A stretch of DNA of 64,000 nt from Phaeobacter piscinae (lineage in GTDB: Bacteria; Pseudomonadota; Alphaproteobacteria; Rhodobacterales; Rhodobacteraceae). The position numbers and the translations under genes were made by a program. The stretch is from contig NZ_CP010681.1 of the NCBI RefSeq assembly GCF_002407245.1, positions 3,175,001-3,239,000 of the forward strand. Reading direction: 5' to 3'. Shown here piece by piece: positions 1 through 9,166 of the stretch. Under the pieces are notes generated by a model. That model saw only the letters and a list, made by a program, of their open reading frames with translations. It made no database searches and was not told where the DNA came from. Every line of letters begins with the position of its first letter. The first letter of the stretch is position 1.

Positions 1-812
1 ACCTCTGCACATCTTTGAATGTCCTACCGATAACGCTACTTGAGGACGGGCCTCAAACAGCACGGCTTCGAACCCGGCTAGGAACTCGAAACGAACATCC
101 AACATTCTCTGTTTCTCGTGCTTCAGTACCAAAGGTACAGAAAGCCGACAAACAGTGAAGCTGACACTTTATCATCGCGCTACCACTTTGCTACTTGAGC
201 GCAGGGCGTTGCTAAAAGCGTTGATATGAAGAGGTTGATCCATCGAATGAACCAAACCGCCCACATATCTCTTCAGATATCATCAATGTCAAAGAGCATA
301 CATCCAGAGACAACAACCAACAGATGCGCCAAATTCCTGACGCGCCCGCCGATCAAACCCTCATAAATGCCACCGTCTTTCCGATGCGTCCGACCGTCTC
401 TCCAGCCCGTCCCAGCGTCTCTCCGCCGCGTTTCCCGTCCATCCCAGCGTCGCCGCCGTCCCGTCCGGTGTGTCTCAGTAGCGCCTCAGCGCCGCCGGTG
501 AAGGGGGTTCTAAGGCGAGTTACACAAAGCCGCAACACCAAAATCAAAGAAAATCAAAGTTTCTGGTGATTTTCTTATTATACTATATTTTTCAACATCT
601 TACGCCGCACTGTTTCCATACATCTGCGTCTGACCCCGCCGGATGACCGGATATTTCCCGGCAAGACCAAAGCTGCAACCGGTTTCAGACCCGAGTCAGC
701 GGTGTTTGCGCTCACCCTAATCCGAGTCGGGATCCATCAAAGCCCCTCTGGCGAGTCGAATGGAGGGGCTTTGACGCCGACAGGAGCCGTTGCATCAGCT
801 GCTGGCGAGGTT
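1..812. other. Left-end region without a convincing gene
   Basis: I could support no complete gene here. On the minus strand a frame is open from about 169 to the window edge, with an ATG at 103-105. It would give a fragment of 35 residues with no recognised family, so it could be the start of a truncated gene or chance. Between about 375 and 475 the plus strand is rich in pyrimidines, with imperfect repeats of CCGTC/GCGTC-type units. At about 550-600 the sequence turns sharply A+T-rich, which would suit a promoter, though I cannot assign one. The 739-772 stem-loop near the right end is listed separately as the msrPQ terminator. Confidence 0.4.
739..772 (-). terminator. Putative terminator of msrPQ
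   Basis: A perfect 10-bp inverted repeat (AAAGCCCCTC / GAGGGGCTTT) encloses a 14-base loop, 40 bases past the msrQ stop codon. The T-run on the minus strand is only three bases before other bases intervene, so it is a moderate intrinsic terminator or an mRNA 3'-end stabiliser. Confidence 0.55.
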
Positions 813-1409
813 TCACGCCAGCTTCAGCCGCGCGGCCGATGGCAGGCGGAGTGCCAACAGAAGCAGGATCAGCCCCATGTAGATCAGCGGTTCCAACTGA
901 AACCCCTTTGCCAGCATCACATAGTGCAGCGCTCCGAGAACAGCAGCCGGATAGGTCAGCCGATGCAGGAGACGCCAGCGCGCGCCCAACCGGCGCACCG
1001 AGATCCCATTAGAGGTCAGCGCCAAGGGGAGCATCAGCACGAAACCAGCCATACCGATGGTGATATAAGGCCGCTTCAGAATGTCCGCCAGGACCTGGCC
1101 CAGAAGCTGCACATCAAGCAACAGCCACACCAGCAGGTGGCAGCTTACATAGAAAAAGCACAATAGACCGATGGCCCGGCGAAATCGCATCAGGTTCACC
1201 CCAAGCAGGCGGCGCAGCGGCGTAATCGCCAGGGTTGCCACCAGCAACTGCAGAGCCAATTCGCCATATTCATGTTCCAGTGCCTTGATCGGTTCCGCAC
1301 CAAGCGCACCAGTGAGACCCTGATAGAATAGGACAGCTGCGAGCAGCACCCCGGCCACATAGACCAGCCAGACCGGAACTGCGCGCAAGAGGGTGTTGAT
1401 CCGCTGCAT
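813..1409 (-). CDS. msrQ: MsrQ, membrane haem subunit of the MsrPQ methionine sulfoxide reductase
   Basis: This 198-residue integral membrane protein of the YedZ/MsrQ family (ferric-reductase-like transmembrane domain) has about six hydrophobic helices. Conserved histidines lie in the helix with SCHLLVW and in the one with LHYVMLAKG, where family members bind haem b. Known role: it passes electrons from the quinone pool or flavin reductase to periplasmic MsrP, which repairs oxidised methionines in envelope proteins. Its start codon directly follows the msrP stop codon with no gap, so the two are certainly co-transcribed and probably translationally coupled. Length matches the family. Confidence 0.93.
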   Translation of the reverse strand: MQRINTLLRAVPVWLVYVAGVLLAAVLFYQGLTGALGAEPIKALEHEYGELALQLLVATLAITPLRRLLGVNLMRFRRAIGLLCFFYVSCHLLVWLLLDVQLLGQVLADILKRPYITIGMAGFVLMLPLALTSNGISVRRLGARWRLLHRLTYPAAVLGALHYVMLAKGFQLEPLIYMGLILLLLALRLPSAARLKLA

Positions 1410-2330
1410 TTAGAAGTTCTCAGCCAGATCCATACCCTGATAGAGCGCGGCCACATCTGCCTCGTAGCCGTTGAACATCAAAGTCGGTTCGCGGCGGGCA
1501 AAGAGACCGCCGCCGATACGCCGCTCGCTGGCCTGACTCCACCGGGGATGATCTACCTTGGGGTTCACATTACTGTAGAACCCATATTCGCGCGCGTTCG
1601 CCATGTTCCAGCTGGTTTGCGGTTGCTGATCCGTGAGCGTGATGCGGACAATCGACTTGATCGATTTGAACCCGTATTTCCATGGCACCACCAAGCGCAG
1701 GGGCGCGCCGTTCTGATTGGGAAGCGGTTTGCCGAAAATCCCGGTGGCCATAATTGTCAGCGGGTGTTGCGCTTCATCCAGACGCAGACCCTCTCGGTAG
1801 GGCCAGTCCAGCACCTTATATGCGGTGCCGGGCATTTCCGATGGGCGGTAGAGGGTTTCAAACGCCACGTATTTGGCGCCGTCCTGCACGCCGGCCAGAT
1901 TAAGGAGGTCGGCCAACTCAAAACCCTGCCAGGGCACGACCATTGACCAGGCCTCGACACAGCGGAAGCGATAGATCCGCTCCTCCAGCGTCATCGCCTC
2001 CAGAATTTGCGCCATGGAATAACTGCCCGGCCGCTCTACCAGACCGTCAATCTCAACACTCCAGGGCTCCGTCATCATCTGGCCCGCATAAGCGGTGGGA
2101 TCCCCCTTACCCGTGCCGAATTCGTAGAAGTTGCAATAGGTGGTGACATCCTCCCAGCTGTTGGGCTCCAGCGCCGCCTCCGTAGCGGCCTGCGCCGCAG
2201 TGCCACCCAGCCCTGCCAGACCCAGCCCCGCAACACCGCCAAGGCCTGCCATGATCTGACGGCGGTTCAGAAATGCCGAATAGGGCGTGACATCAGCGTC
2301 GTTCAGATCGTTCGTCCAGCGGTGGGCCAT
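1410..2330 (-). CDS. msrP: MsrP, periplasmic molybdenum protein-methionine-sulfoxide reductase
   Basis: This 306-residue protein belongs to the YedY/MsrP sulfite-oxidase-like molybdopterin family. A twin-arginine signal (N22-R23-R24-Q) followed by a Gly/Ala/Leu-rich stretch directs Tat export of the folded, cofactor-loaded enzyme. The Cys in the YRFRCVEAWSMV motif is the expected molybdenum ligand. It reduces methionine sulfoxide in periplasmic proteins with electrons from MsrQ, whose gene follows immediately. Annotation is clear from the signal, the cofactor motif and the neighbour. About 70 bases separate it from the unrelated upstream gene, and its promoter should lie there. Confidence 0.95.
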   Translation of the reverse strand: MAHRWTNDLNDADVTPYSAFLNRRQIMAGLGGVAGLGLAGLGGTAAQAATEAALEPNSWEDVTTYCNFYEFGTGKGDPTAYAGQMMTEPWSVEIDGLVERPGSYSMAQILEAMTLEERIYRFRCVEAWSMVVPWQGFELADLLNLAGVQDGAKYVAFETLYRPSEMPGTAYKVLDWPYREGLRLDEAQHPLTIMATGIFGKPLPNQNGAPLRLVVPWKYGFKSIKSIVRITLTDQQPQTSWNMANAREYGFYSNVNPKVDHPRWSQASERRIGGGLFARREPTLMFNGYEADVAALYQGMDLAENF

Positions 2331-2399
2331 GCGGGGTCTCCTTTATATCCGTTGATAAGGACCTAAGGCAGCTGGCCGCACAGTCCAAAACATATCCTC

Positions 2400-3893
2400 T
2401 CACGTCTCCGCGATGGCACTGTAACCTGGCATCAACTCATGCATCGGCCGACTGCGCCCATCCTCCTGCATGATCCGAACATGGCGACGACGAAGCTGGC
2501 GTGGCTCGCTCACCCCGACAGAATGAGCAATGGTTTCCACCTCGTGGATGATCTCCTTGGCGTAACGGGCAACGCGGGTGGATTTTTCCTCGACCACCAG
2601 CCCCTTTTGCAGGCGCTTGTCGTGGGTGGTGATCCCGGTGGGGCAACTGTTGCGATTGCATTTCAGGGCCTGGATACAACCCAGCGAGAACATGAACCCC
2701 CGCGCCGAGGTGACGAAATCAGCCCCCGCCGCCAGCGCCCAGGCAATATCGCCCGGATTGACCAGCTTGCCCGAGGCGATCAGGCGGATACGATCCTTCA
2801 ACCCGTATTCGTCGCGCAGATTGCAGATAAGGGGCAACGCCTCGCGCACCGACATCCCAACCAGATCAATCAGTGGCATCGGGGCGGCGCCGGTCCCGCC
2901 CTCGCCGCCATCGACTGTGATGAAATCCGGCGCGCTGTCATCCTTGCGCGCAGCAATATGCAGAAACATCTCGCGCAGGGCGGACTCGGCCCCGACCACC
3001 AGCTTGATCCCCACCGGCTTGCCGGTCACCGCCCGGATGTGGGCGATCATATCCAACAGCTGGTCATAGTTGGCGATCTCAGGGTGCCTGTTCGGCGATA
3101 TACTGTCCTGACCTTCCGGGATCCCACGGATCTCGGCGATCTGCTGGGTGACCTTAGCCCCCGGCAGAATACCGCCCTTTCCCGGCTTTGCCCCCTGCGC
3201 CAGCTTCAGCTCAAACATCCGTACGGCATCATATGAGGCAACCTTGCGCAGGTGATCATCGCTCAGCCCGCCAGTATCATCGCGCACGCCGTATTTTGCG
3301 GTGCCGATCTGAAACACGACATCACAGCCGCCTTCCAGGTGATAGGGGCTCAGCCCGCCTTCACCGGTGTTCATCCAGATGCCCGCCTCTTTGGCCCCAT
3401 GGCTGAGGGCACGCACTGCAGGCGCCGATAGCGCCCCATAGCTCATCCCGGAGATGTTGAAGAAGGACGGCGCCATATAGGGCTGGCGGGCAGTCGGCCC
3501 GATCAGGCGCGGCTCGCAGCAGGCCTTGTCATCATCCAGCGCGGGAAAGGCCGCATTCACAAAGATCGGCGTGCCGGGCACGTTTAGATTGCGGGTAGAG
3601 CCAAAGGCAACCGTGTTGCCCTTCCCCTCCGCTGCACGTCCGACCCATTCCCGTTGCGCACGGTTGAAGGGCATCTCCTCACGGTCCATGGCAAAGAAGT
3701 ACTGGCGAAAAAACTCACCCAATGTACTGAACAATCCGCGAAACCTGCCGATCACCGGATAGTTGCGCCGCACCGCGTCCTCTGTCTGGATCCGATCCAC
3801 CACGAACAGCCCCGCCGCGACCAGTGCCAGCGCGCCCAGCGCAAAGACAAAGACATAGGCGAGGAATTCTATGGCATTTGCCGCGAAACCCAT
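2400..3893 (-). CDS. FMN-binding glutamate-synthase-family protein
   Basis: The protein has 497 residues from the ATG at 3893. An upstream extension exists, but AGGAG sits seven bases before this ATG, and the protein then begins with a typical hydrophobic membrane segment (about residues 5-30). The rest is the FMN-binding alpha subunit domain of glutamate synthase: a TVDGGEGGTGAAP loop for substrate and FMN, and the cysteine pattern C-x5-C-x4-C of the [3Fe-4S] cluster near the C-terminus. There is no glutaminase domain and no neighbouring small subunit, so ordinary GOGAT activity is unlikely. Members of this membrane-anchored subfamily have no settled substrate; an FMN oxidoreductase role is inferred. 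Confidence 0.85.
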   Translation of the reverse strand: MGFAANAIEFLAYVFVFALGALALVAAGLFVVDRIQTEDAVRRNYPVIGRFRGLFSTLGEFFRQYFFAMDREEMPFNRAQREWVGRAAEGKGNTVAFGSTRNLNVPGTPIFVNAAFPALDDDKACCEPRLIGPTARQPYMAPSFFNISGMSYGALSAPAVRALSHGAKEAGIWMNTGEGGLSPYHLEGGCDVVFQIGTAKYGVRDDTGGLSDDHLRKVASYDAVRMFELKLAQGAKPGKGGILPGAKVTQQIAEIRGIPEGQDSISPNRHPEIANYDQLLDMIAHIRAVTGKPVGIKLVVGAESALREMFLHIAARKDDSAPDFITVDGGEGGTGAAPMPLIDLVGMSVREALPLICNLRDEYGLKDRIRLIASGKLVNPGDIAWALAAGADFVTSARGFMFSLGCIQALKCNRNSCPTGITTHDKRLQKGLVVEEKSTRVARYAKEIIHEVETIAHSVGVSEPRQLRRRHVRIMQEDGRSRPMHELMPGYSAIAET

Positions 3894-4004
3894 GCAAAAA
3901 CTCCTATATGATAATGGAACGCGCTGCCCATCGGCTCGCCCCACACCAACTTGGCGTATTCCACGGGACGGGCAAGTCACCTTTGATCACATTGGGAGAG
4001 GACC

Positions 4005-4511
4005 ATGACGAAAACCCCCGCAATTCGCACCACAGGTCGCCATATCGGCAGGCATATCTTCACCCTGTCAGGCGCAGCCGCCGTCGTCACAGTGACCGGC
4101 CTGTCCGCCATAGCAGAGCAATCAGAAGACACACATATGGTCAGTTATCAGACAAACCTGAGCTTTGACGATGTGACCTTTGGACTGGAGAGTGCCATCA
4201 CTGACCGTGGTCTGGTGGTTGATCATGTCAGCCACGTTGGAGAGATGCTGGAACGCACCCGCGCAGATGTTGGTTCTGACATAGTGCTGTTTGAACAAGC
4301 CGAGGTCTATTCCTTCTGCTCGGCCAGCCTGTCCCGCAATGTGATGGAAGCCAATCCGATGAACATCACTTTCTGCCCCTATGACATCTTCGTCGCGCAA
4401 CAGCCGGGCAGTGACATCACAACGATCGGCTTTCGCGCCTTTCCCGAGGGGGAGATGCAACTGATCCAGACGTTGCTGAATGACATCGTTCTTGAGGCGA
4501 TTGAAGAATAG
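4005..4511 (+). CDS. DUF302-domain exported protein
   Basis: This 168-residue protein has a basic N-terminus and a hydrophobic stretch (about residues 18-38) that looks like a signal peptide. A DUF302 domain of about 125 residues follows (VSYQTNLSFDDVTFGLESA, FCSASLSR, FCPYDIFV). DUF302 proteins are small periplasmic or cytoplasmic proteins of unknown biochemical role, often near redox or metal genes. It is transcribed away from the FMN glutamate-synthase-like gene, with a shared 110-base intergenic region. AGAGGACC precedes the start. Function is not assigned. Confidence 0.75.
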   Translation: MTKTPAIRTTGRHIGRHIFTLSGAAAVVTVTGLSAIAEQSEDTHMVSYQTNLSFDDVTFGLESAITDRGLVVDHVSHVGEMLERTRADVGSDIVLFEQAEVYSFCSASLSRNVMEANPMNITFCPYDIFVAQQPGSDITTIGFRAFPEGEMQLIQTLLNDIVLEAIEE

Positions 4512-4598
4512 AGCCGCCGAGGCAGGTTTTCCCCGCTGTCTGACGCCGTCGCCTTTGATATGCTAAGGGTACCGAAACGCTGAGCGAGCAGACCCTGT

Positions 4599-5156
4599 AT
4601 GAAGTCCATCGTTGTTTCCCTGCTGCTGCTTGCCACGGCGCTGGTTATAGGCTGCGCTCCCCCTACCGGTGAAGGGCCAGATGAGGTCAGCCAGCTGCGT
4701 CACGCAATCGAAGCCCTCAGCCCCGATGTAGACCCTGCCGAGGCCGCGCGCGCGGCGCACATCGCCTATAGCCACGCAACCGCCCTCGCAGAAGAGTATC
4801 AGGTCACAACCTCACCCATCCTGCACAACACCCTCGTCAACAGCGGCGTCCGGCAGCGGGGCCTGTGTTATCACTACGCCGAGGACATGCAGGCGCGACT
4901 GCAAAGCGAGGGTTTTCAGAGCCTGACAATTCTGCGCGCCATCGCGGAACCACGAAACAGCTTTCGCATCGAACACAGCAGCGCCGTCATCGCGCCCAAA
5001 GGCGCAGATATCTACGGCGGCATTGTTTTGGACCCCTGGCGCTATGGCGGCAAACTCTACTGGTCGGCCACTTCCGATGACCCCCGCTATGACTGGGAAC
5101 CGCGCTTGACGGTTTTACGCCGCAGGGGCGCGACGCGCGTGCTGGCCAGCAACTGA
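4599..5156 (+). CDS. Putative lipoprotein with a possible Cys-His-Asp triad
   Basis: This 185-residue protein has a lipoprotein signal peptide: a hydrophobic run ends in the lipobox VIGC with Cys19. I do not recognise a named family. In the mature part, Cys90 (RGLCYHYAED), His126 (RIEHSSAVI) and Asp145 (IVLDPWRYG) occur in the order and approximate spacing of the catalytic residues of transglutaminase-like and NlpC-type cysteine enzymes, each followed by a hydrophobic or beta-strand-like stretch. This suggests a membrane-anchored papain-fold enzyme, but that is inference from three residues. The gene stands alone, followed by a strong bidirectional terminator. Confidence 0.7.
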   Translation: MKSIVVSLLLLATALVIGCAPPTGEGPDEVSQLRHAIEALSPDVDPAEAARAAHIAYSHATALAEEYQVTTSPILHNTLVNSGVRQRGLCYHYAEDMQARLQSEGFQSLTILRAIAEPRNSFRIEHSSAVIAPKGADIYGGIVLDPWRYGGKLYWSATSDDPRYDWEPRLTVLRRRGATRVLASN

Positions 5157-5187
5157 GACCCAAGCCTTAGCCAAACAGCAAACGAAA

Positions 5188-5216
5188 AGGCCCGCCAGAT
5201 CTGGCGGGCCTCTCTC
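5188..5216. terminator. Bidirectional terminator between the lipoprotein gene and clpB
   Basis: A perfect 22-base palindrome (GGCCCGCCAGA / TCTGGCGGGCC, 5189-5210) is flanked by AAAA on the left. On the minus strand it is therefore followed by TTTTCGTTT, a good U-tract for ending clpB. On the plus strand the tract TCTCTCATT is weaker. The genes on the two sides converge on it. Confidence 0.8.
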
Positions 5217-5238
5217 ATTCAATCGCGTCTGCAAATGT

Positions 5239-7857
5239 TTAATGGACGACGGCATCATCGGGACGCGGACGGTCCGTGGTGCCGATCCGGTCCCCGATGA
5301 TAAGGCCCTCGGCACCGGCGCTCACAGGCACCGTGTCCCCGTCGCGGATTTCTCCGGCCAGCAGCATCTCCGCCAATGGGTTCTGCAACGCCCTCTGGAT
5401 CACCCGCTTCAGCGGGCGCGCACCGAACACCGGGTCATAGCCCTCATCGGCAAGCCAGGTTTTTGCACCGTCGTCCAGTTCCAGCCTGATCTTGCGCCCG
5501 ATGAGGCGCTTTTCAAGCCGGGCCAGCTGTAGCGTGACAATCCCATCCATATCCTTGCGACCGAGCCGATCAAAAATGATCGTCTCATCCAGCCGGTTCA
5601 GGAACTCGGGGCGGAAATGGGCACGCACCGCGTCCATCACGTCCCGTTTGGCGTCGGCGGCATCGGCCCCATCCGGCAGCTGGCTCAGCGCCTGTGCGCC
5701 AAGGTTCGACGTCAGGATAATCAGCGTCTGCTTGAAATCCACGGTCCGACCCTGCCCATCGGTGAGCATCCCGTCATCCAAGACCTGCAACAACACGTTG
5801 AAGACATCCGGATGCGCCTTCTCGACCTCATCAAAGAGAACCACCTGATAAGGTTTACGCCGCACCGCCTCGGTCAGCACGCCGCCCTCATCATAGCCGA
5901 CATAGCCCGGAGGCGCGCCGATCAGACGAGCAACCGCGTGTTTCTCCATGAACTCCGACATGTCGACACGCACCATGGCGCTGTCATCGTCAAACAGGAA
6001 ATCGGCGACGGCTTTGGTCAGCTCAGTCTTACCAACACCGGTCGGGCCGAGGAACAGGAACGACCCAAGGGGGCGGTTCTCATCATTCAGGCCTGCGCGG
6101 GCCCGGCGCACGGCGTTGGACACAGCGGTCACAGCTGCGTCCTGACCAATCACCCGACCGTGCAGATCGGCCTCCATCCGCAGCAGTTTCTCGCGCTCCC
6201 CTTCCAGCATCTTGGAGGTGGGAATACCGGTCCAGCGTTCGACCACGCCCGCGATCTGCTCGGGACGTACGGCCTCTTCGACCATCAACCCGTTGCGTTC
6301 AGAGGCTTCCGCCTCACTCAGTTGTTTTTCCAACCCGGGGATGACGCCATAAGACAGCTCCCCCGCACGGGCAAGGTTGCCCTCCCGCTTGGCCGCATCC
6401 AGATCGGCGCGGGCGCGGTCCAGCTGTTCCTTCAACCCACGGGCAGAGGCCAGCTTGTCCCGTTCGGACTGCCACTGCGCGGTCATTTCCGCCGATTTTT
6501 CCTGCAGCTCCGCCAGTTCTTTCTGCAGCGTCTCCAATCGGTCCTTGGAGGCCGCATCATCCTCAAGCTTCAGCGCCTCTTCCTCGATCTGCATCTGGAG
6601 GATCTGCCGGTCGAGCGCATCCAGCTCTTCGGGTTTGCTGTCGACCTGCATCCGCAGGCGTGCGGCGGCCTCGTCCACGAGGTCAATCGCCTTGTCCGGC
6701 AGGAACCGATCAGTGATGTAGCGATGGGAAAGCGTCGCCGCAGACACCAGTGCCGCATCCGCAATACGGACACCGTGGTGCAATTCGTACTTCTCCTTGA
6801 TGCCGCGCAGGATCGAAATGGTGTCCTCAACCGTCGGCTCGGTCACCATCACAGGCTGGAACCGCCGCGCCAACGCGGCATCCTTCTCAACATATTTGCG
6901 GTATTCGTCCAGCGTCGTGGCGCCAATACAATGCAGCTCCCCCCGTGCAAGCGCAGGCTTGATCAGGTTCGCCGCATCCATCGCGCCATCCGATTTCCCT
7001 GCGCCAACCAGCGTGTGCATCTCATCAATGAACAGGATGATTTCGCCGGCAGCCTCTGTCACCTCGGTCAGAACCGCTTTCAGACGTTCCTCGAATTCTC
7101 CGCGATATTTGGCGCCGGCAATCAGCGCGCCCATATCGAGCGAGAGCAGCTGCTTGTCACGCAAGGATTCAGGCACATCGCCATTGACGATACGCAGTGC
7201 CATACCCTCGGCAATTGCAGTTTTACCAACCCCAGGCTCGCCAATAAGAACCGGATTGTTCTTGGTCCTACGGCTCAGCACCTGCATCGCGCGACGAATT
7301 TCCTCGTCCCGGCCGATGATCGGATCGATCTTGCCGTCCCGGACCGCCTCCGTCAGATCGCGGGCGTATTTTTTCAACGCGTCATAACCGTCCTCGGCGC
7401 TGGCGCTGTCCGCCTTGCGCCCTTTGCGGATATCGTTCACCGCCTCGTTCAGCGCCTGCGCGGTGACATTCCCAGCCGCCAGCGCATCCTTGGCCTTGGA
7501 TTTGACCATACATAGCGCCATCAGCAGCCGCTCTACCGGCACAAAACTATCACCGGCCTTCTCAGCAATCTTCGCTGCCTCGTCCAGCACCTTGGCGGTC
7601 TGACCATCCAGATAGATATCTGCAGAATTGCCCTGAACCTTGGGCAGTTTGGACACCGCCAGCTCCAGCGCCTGAACCACCTGTTCCGGGGTTCCACCCG
7701 CGCGGGTAATCAGATTGCTGGCCAATCCTTGGTCGTCATCCATCAGCGCCTTCAGCAGATGCTCAGGCATCAGCCGTTGGTGATCTTCCCGACGCGCAAT
7801 CGTCTGGGCCGCCTGTACAAAACCACGTGCCCGTTCAGTGAACTTGTTCAAGTCCAT
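5239..7857 (-). CDS. clpB: ClpB, heat-shock AAA+ disaggregase
   Basis: The start is the ATG at 7857, giving 872 residues. AAGGAGAG lies just upstream, and the product then begins [12 protein letters not shown], the normal ClpB N-terminus. Domains in order: Clp N domain (about 1-145), first AAA+ domain with Walker [10 protein letters not shown] near residue 205, coiled-coil middle domain (about 400-530), second AAA+ domain with GPTGVGKTE near residue 605, and the C-terminal D2-small domain. ClpB is a hexamer that works with DnaK/DnaJ/GrpE to pull proteins from aggregates. A sigma-32-like promoter lies about 80-110 bases upstream, which fits heat induction. Confidence 0.98.
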   Translation of the reverse strand: MDLNKFTERARGFVQAAQTIARREDHQRLMPEHLLKALMDDDQGLASNLITRAGGTPEQVVQALELAVSKLPKVQGNSADIYLDGQTAKVLDEAAKIAEKAGDSFVPVERLLMALCMVKSKAKDALAAGNVTAQALNEAVNDIRKGRKADSASAEDGYDALKKYARDLTEAVRDGKIDPIIGRDEEIRRAMQVLSRRTKNNPVLIGEPGVGKTAIAEGMALRIVNGDVPESLRDKQLLSLDMGALIAGAKYRGEFEERLKAVLTEVTEAAGEIILFIDEMHTLVGAGKSDGAMDAANLIKPALARGELHCIGATTLDEYRKYVEKDAALARRFQPVMVTEPTVEDTISILRGIKEKYELHHGVRIADAALVSAATLSHRYITDRFLPDKAIDLVDEAAARLRMQVDSKPEELDALDRQILQMQIEEEALKLEDDAASKDRLETLQKELAELQEKSAEMTAQWQSERDKLASARGLKEQLDRARADLDAAKREGNLARAGELSYGVIPGLEKQLSEAEASERNGLMVEEAVRPEQIAGVVERWTGIPTSKMLEGEREKLLRMEADLHGRVIGQDAAVTAVSNAVRRARAGLNDENRPLGSFLFLGPTGVGKTELTKAVADFLFDDDSAMVRVDMSEFMEKHAVARLIGAPPGYVGYDEGGVLTEAVRRKPYQVVLFDEVEKAHPDVFNVLLQVLDDGMLTDGQGRTVDFKQTLIILTSNLGAQALSQLPDGADAADAKRDVMDAVRAHFRPEFLNRLDETIIFDRLGRKDMDGIVTLQLARLEKRLIGRKIRLELDDGAKTWLADEGYDPVFGARPLKRVIQRALQNPLAEMLLAGEIRDGDTVPVSAGAEGLIIGDRIGTTDRPRPDDAVVH

Positions 7858-7936
7858 CTTGCTCTCCTTATATAAGCGCCCCGTTTTGATGGTGACGCCC
7901 GCTTTGCGGCACGTCCCGGTCAGGGCCTTCACGTTC

Positions 7937-7965
7937 AATGTGGGAGATCTTACTGTCTCTTCAAG
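7937..7965 (-). promoter_or_regulatory. Sigma-32 (RpoH)-type heat-shock promoter of clpB
   Basis: Read on the minus strand, CTTGAA (7960-7965) is followed after 15 bases by CCCACATT (7937-7944). This matches the RpoH consensus CTTGAA / CCCATNT with accepted spacing. Transcription would start near 7930, leaving a leader of about 70 bases before the clpB start at 7857. The assignment rests on the match and on clpB being a classic RpoH target. Confidence 0.7.
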
Positions 7966-8183
7966 GTCAGTCTGCGGCAAATATGTCACCAAATCCCTGA
8001 CCCAGATCAAGAGTTTGGCCCGCCTGCACTCCTGCCCGAACACATATGGATCATGGCCACCCCACCGACCCGGCTGTTTTCCCCTTTCCCAACGGCAGCC
8101 CCGCCACTAAAAGCAGCGCAATTCCTAGACTGCCTGCACGTCCACACCGCCCGCAATAGCGCCCCCAAAGACGAGGAACCTCC

Positions 8184-8915
8184 ATGTCCGCATCTTCCAC
8201 CGCCAACCCCAGCCCAAAATCCACTGCCGACGACCGCCTGATCGTTGCCATGGACGTTCCCAACGCAATCGCCGGCCTGCAGCTGGCCGACACGCTTGGC
8301 GATGCGGTGTCGTTCTACAAGATCGGCCTGGGTATGCTGACCGGAGGCGGGCTGGCCCTCGCCAATGAACTAAAGCAGGAACGCGGCAAGCGCATCTTCC
8401 TCGACATGAAACTCTTCGACATCAGCGCAACGGTTGAGGCGGCTGTCCGCGGCCTGGCCCAGTTTGACCTCGATTTCCTGACCGTCCACGGCGACCCCCA
8501 TGTCGTGCGCGCCGCCAAGGAAGGGGCCGCTGGCACCAACCTCAAGATCCTTGGCGTGACCATCCTCACCTCTCTGGACCGCGCTGATCTGGACGAGGCG
8601 CTGATCAAATCCGGTGAAATCTCTGACCTGGTACAGGAGCGCGCGGGCCTTGCGCTCACCGCCGGAGCCGATGGCGTGATTGCCAGCCCGCAGGAGGCCG
8701 CCCTGATCCGCGCCCTGCCCGAGGCGTCAGGCAAACTCATCGTCACCCCAGGCGTGCGTCCCGCCGGAGCCGCGTTGGGAGACCAGAAACGCGTGGCCAC
8801 CCCCGCCAGCGCGCTGGAGTCAGGTGCCGACCATATCGTGGTGGGCCGTCCAATCTGGGCTGCAGAGGCACCACGCAGCGCAGCCGAAGATATTCTGACC
8901 GGCCTGCCACGCTGA
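8184..8915 (+). CDS. pyrF: Orotidine 5'-phosphate decarboxylase
   Basis: This 243-residue class I OMP decarboxylase catalyses the last step of de novo UMP synthesis. The DxKxxD catalytic array appears as FLDMKLFDI; the C-terminal phosphate-binding segment TPGVRPAG and the loop VVGRPIW are also present. The first 14 residues are a poorly conserved extension, but GAGGAACCTCC directly precedes this ATG. It is monocistronic, with a strong terminator 55 bases after the stop. Confidence 0.97.
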   Translation: MSASSTANPSPKSTADDRLIVAMDVPNAIAGLQLADTLGDAVSFYKIGLGMLTGGGLALANELKQERGKRIFLDMKLFDISATVEAAVRGLAQFDLDFLTVHGDPHVVRAAKEGAAGTNLKILGVTILTSLDRADLDEALIKSGEISDLVQERAGLALTAGADGVIASPQEAALIRALPEASGKLIVTPGVRPAGAALGDQKRVATPASALESGADHIVVGRPIWAAEAPRSAAEDILTGLPR

Positions 8916-8970
8916 CGTTCAATCTGGCAGCCAGCCGACCTCGATCCAGTTGCACTTATTCAACACCCCA

Positions 8971-9008
8971 AACCCGCCAGCGCAGATCGCCTTGGCGGGT
9001 TTTTCTTT
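8971..9008 (+). terminator. Rho-independent terminator of pyrF
   Basis: The inverted repeat AACCCGCCA / TGGCGGGTT (9-bp stem, 13-base loop) is followed by TTTTCTTTC. Confidence 0.85.
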
Positions 9009-9166
9009 CGCGACGGTCAGATTGACCGCTCCAGCATGGTCGCTGCCGTGAAGTGCCCAAACATTAGGCAGAAATAAAACATTTGACTGCACCTTACATA
9101 GGCGGGCCGCAACCCGCTTCCGCGCGACATTTACCTAAGGTCAAGTGCGGGGATTATAACAGATTT

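Noticed and set aside
324..569. An 81-codon frame in the left-end region
   Set aside because: Pro/Ser/Arg-rich low complexity, no ribosome-binding site, and a similar open frame on the other strand; more likely a consequence of the pyrimidine-rich repeats.
5617..7515. A 632-codon plus-strand open frame
   Set aside because: It lies fully antisense to clpB, whose protein is unmistakable; high GC creates long open shadow frames on the opposite strand. No family is recognisable in it.
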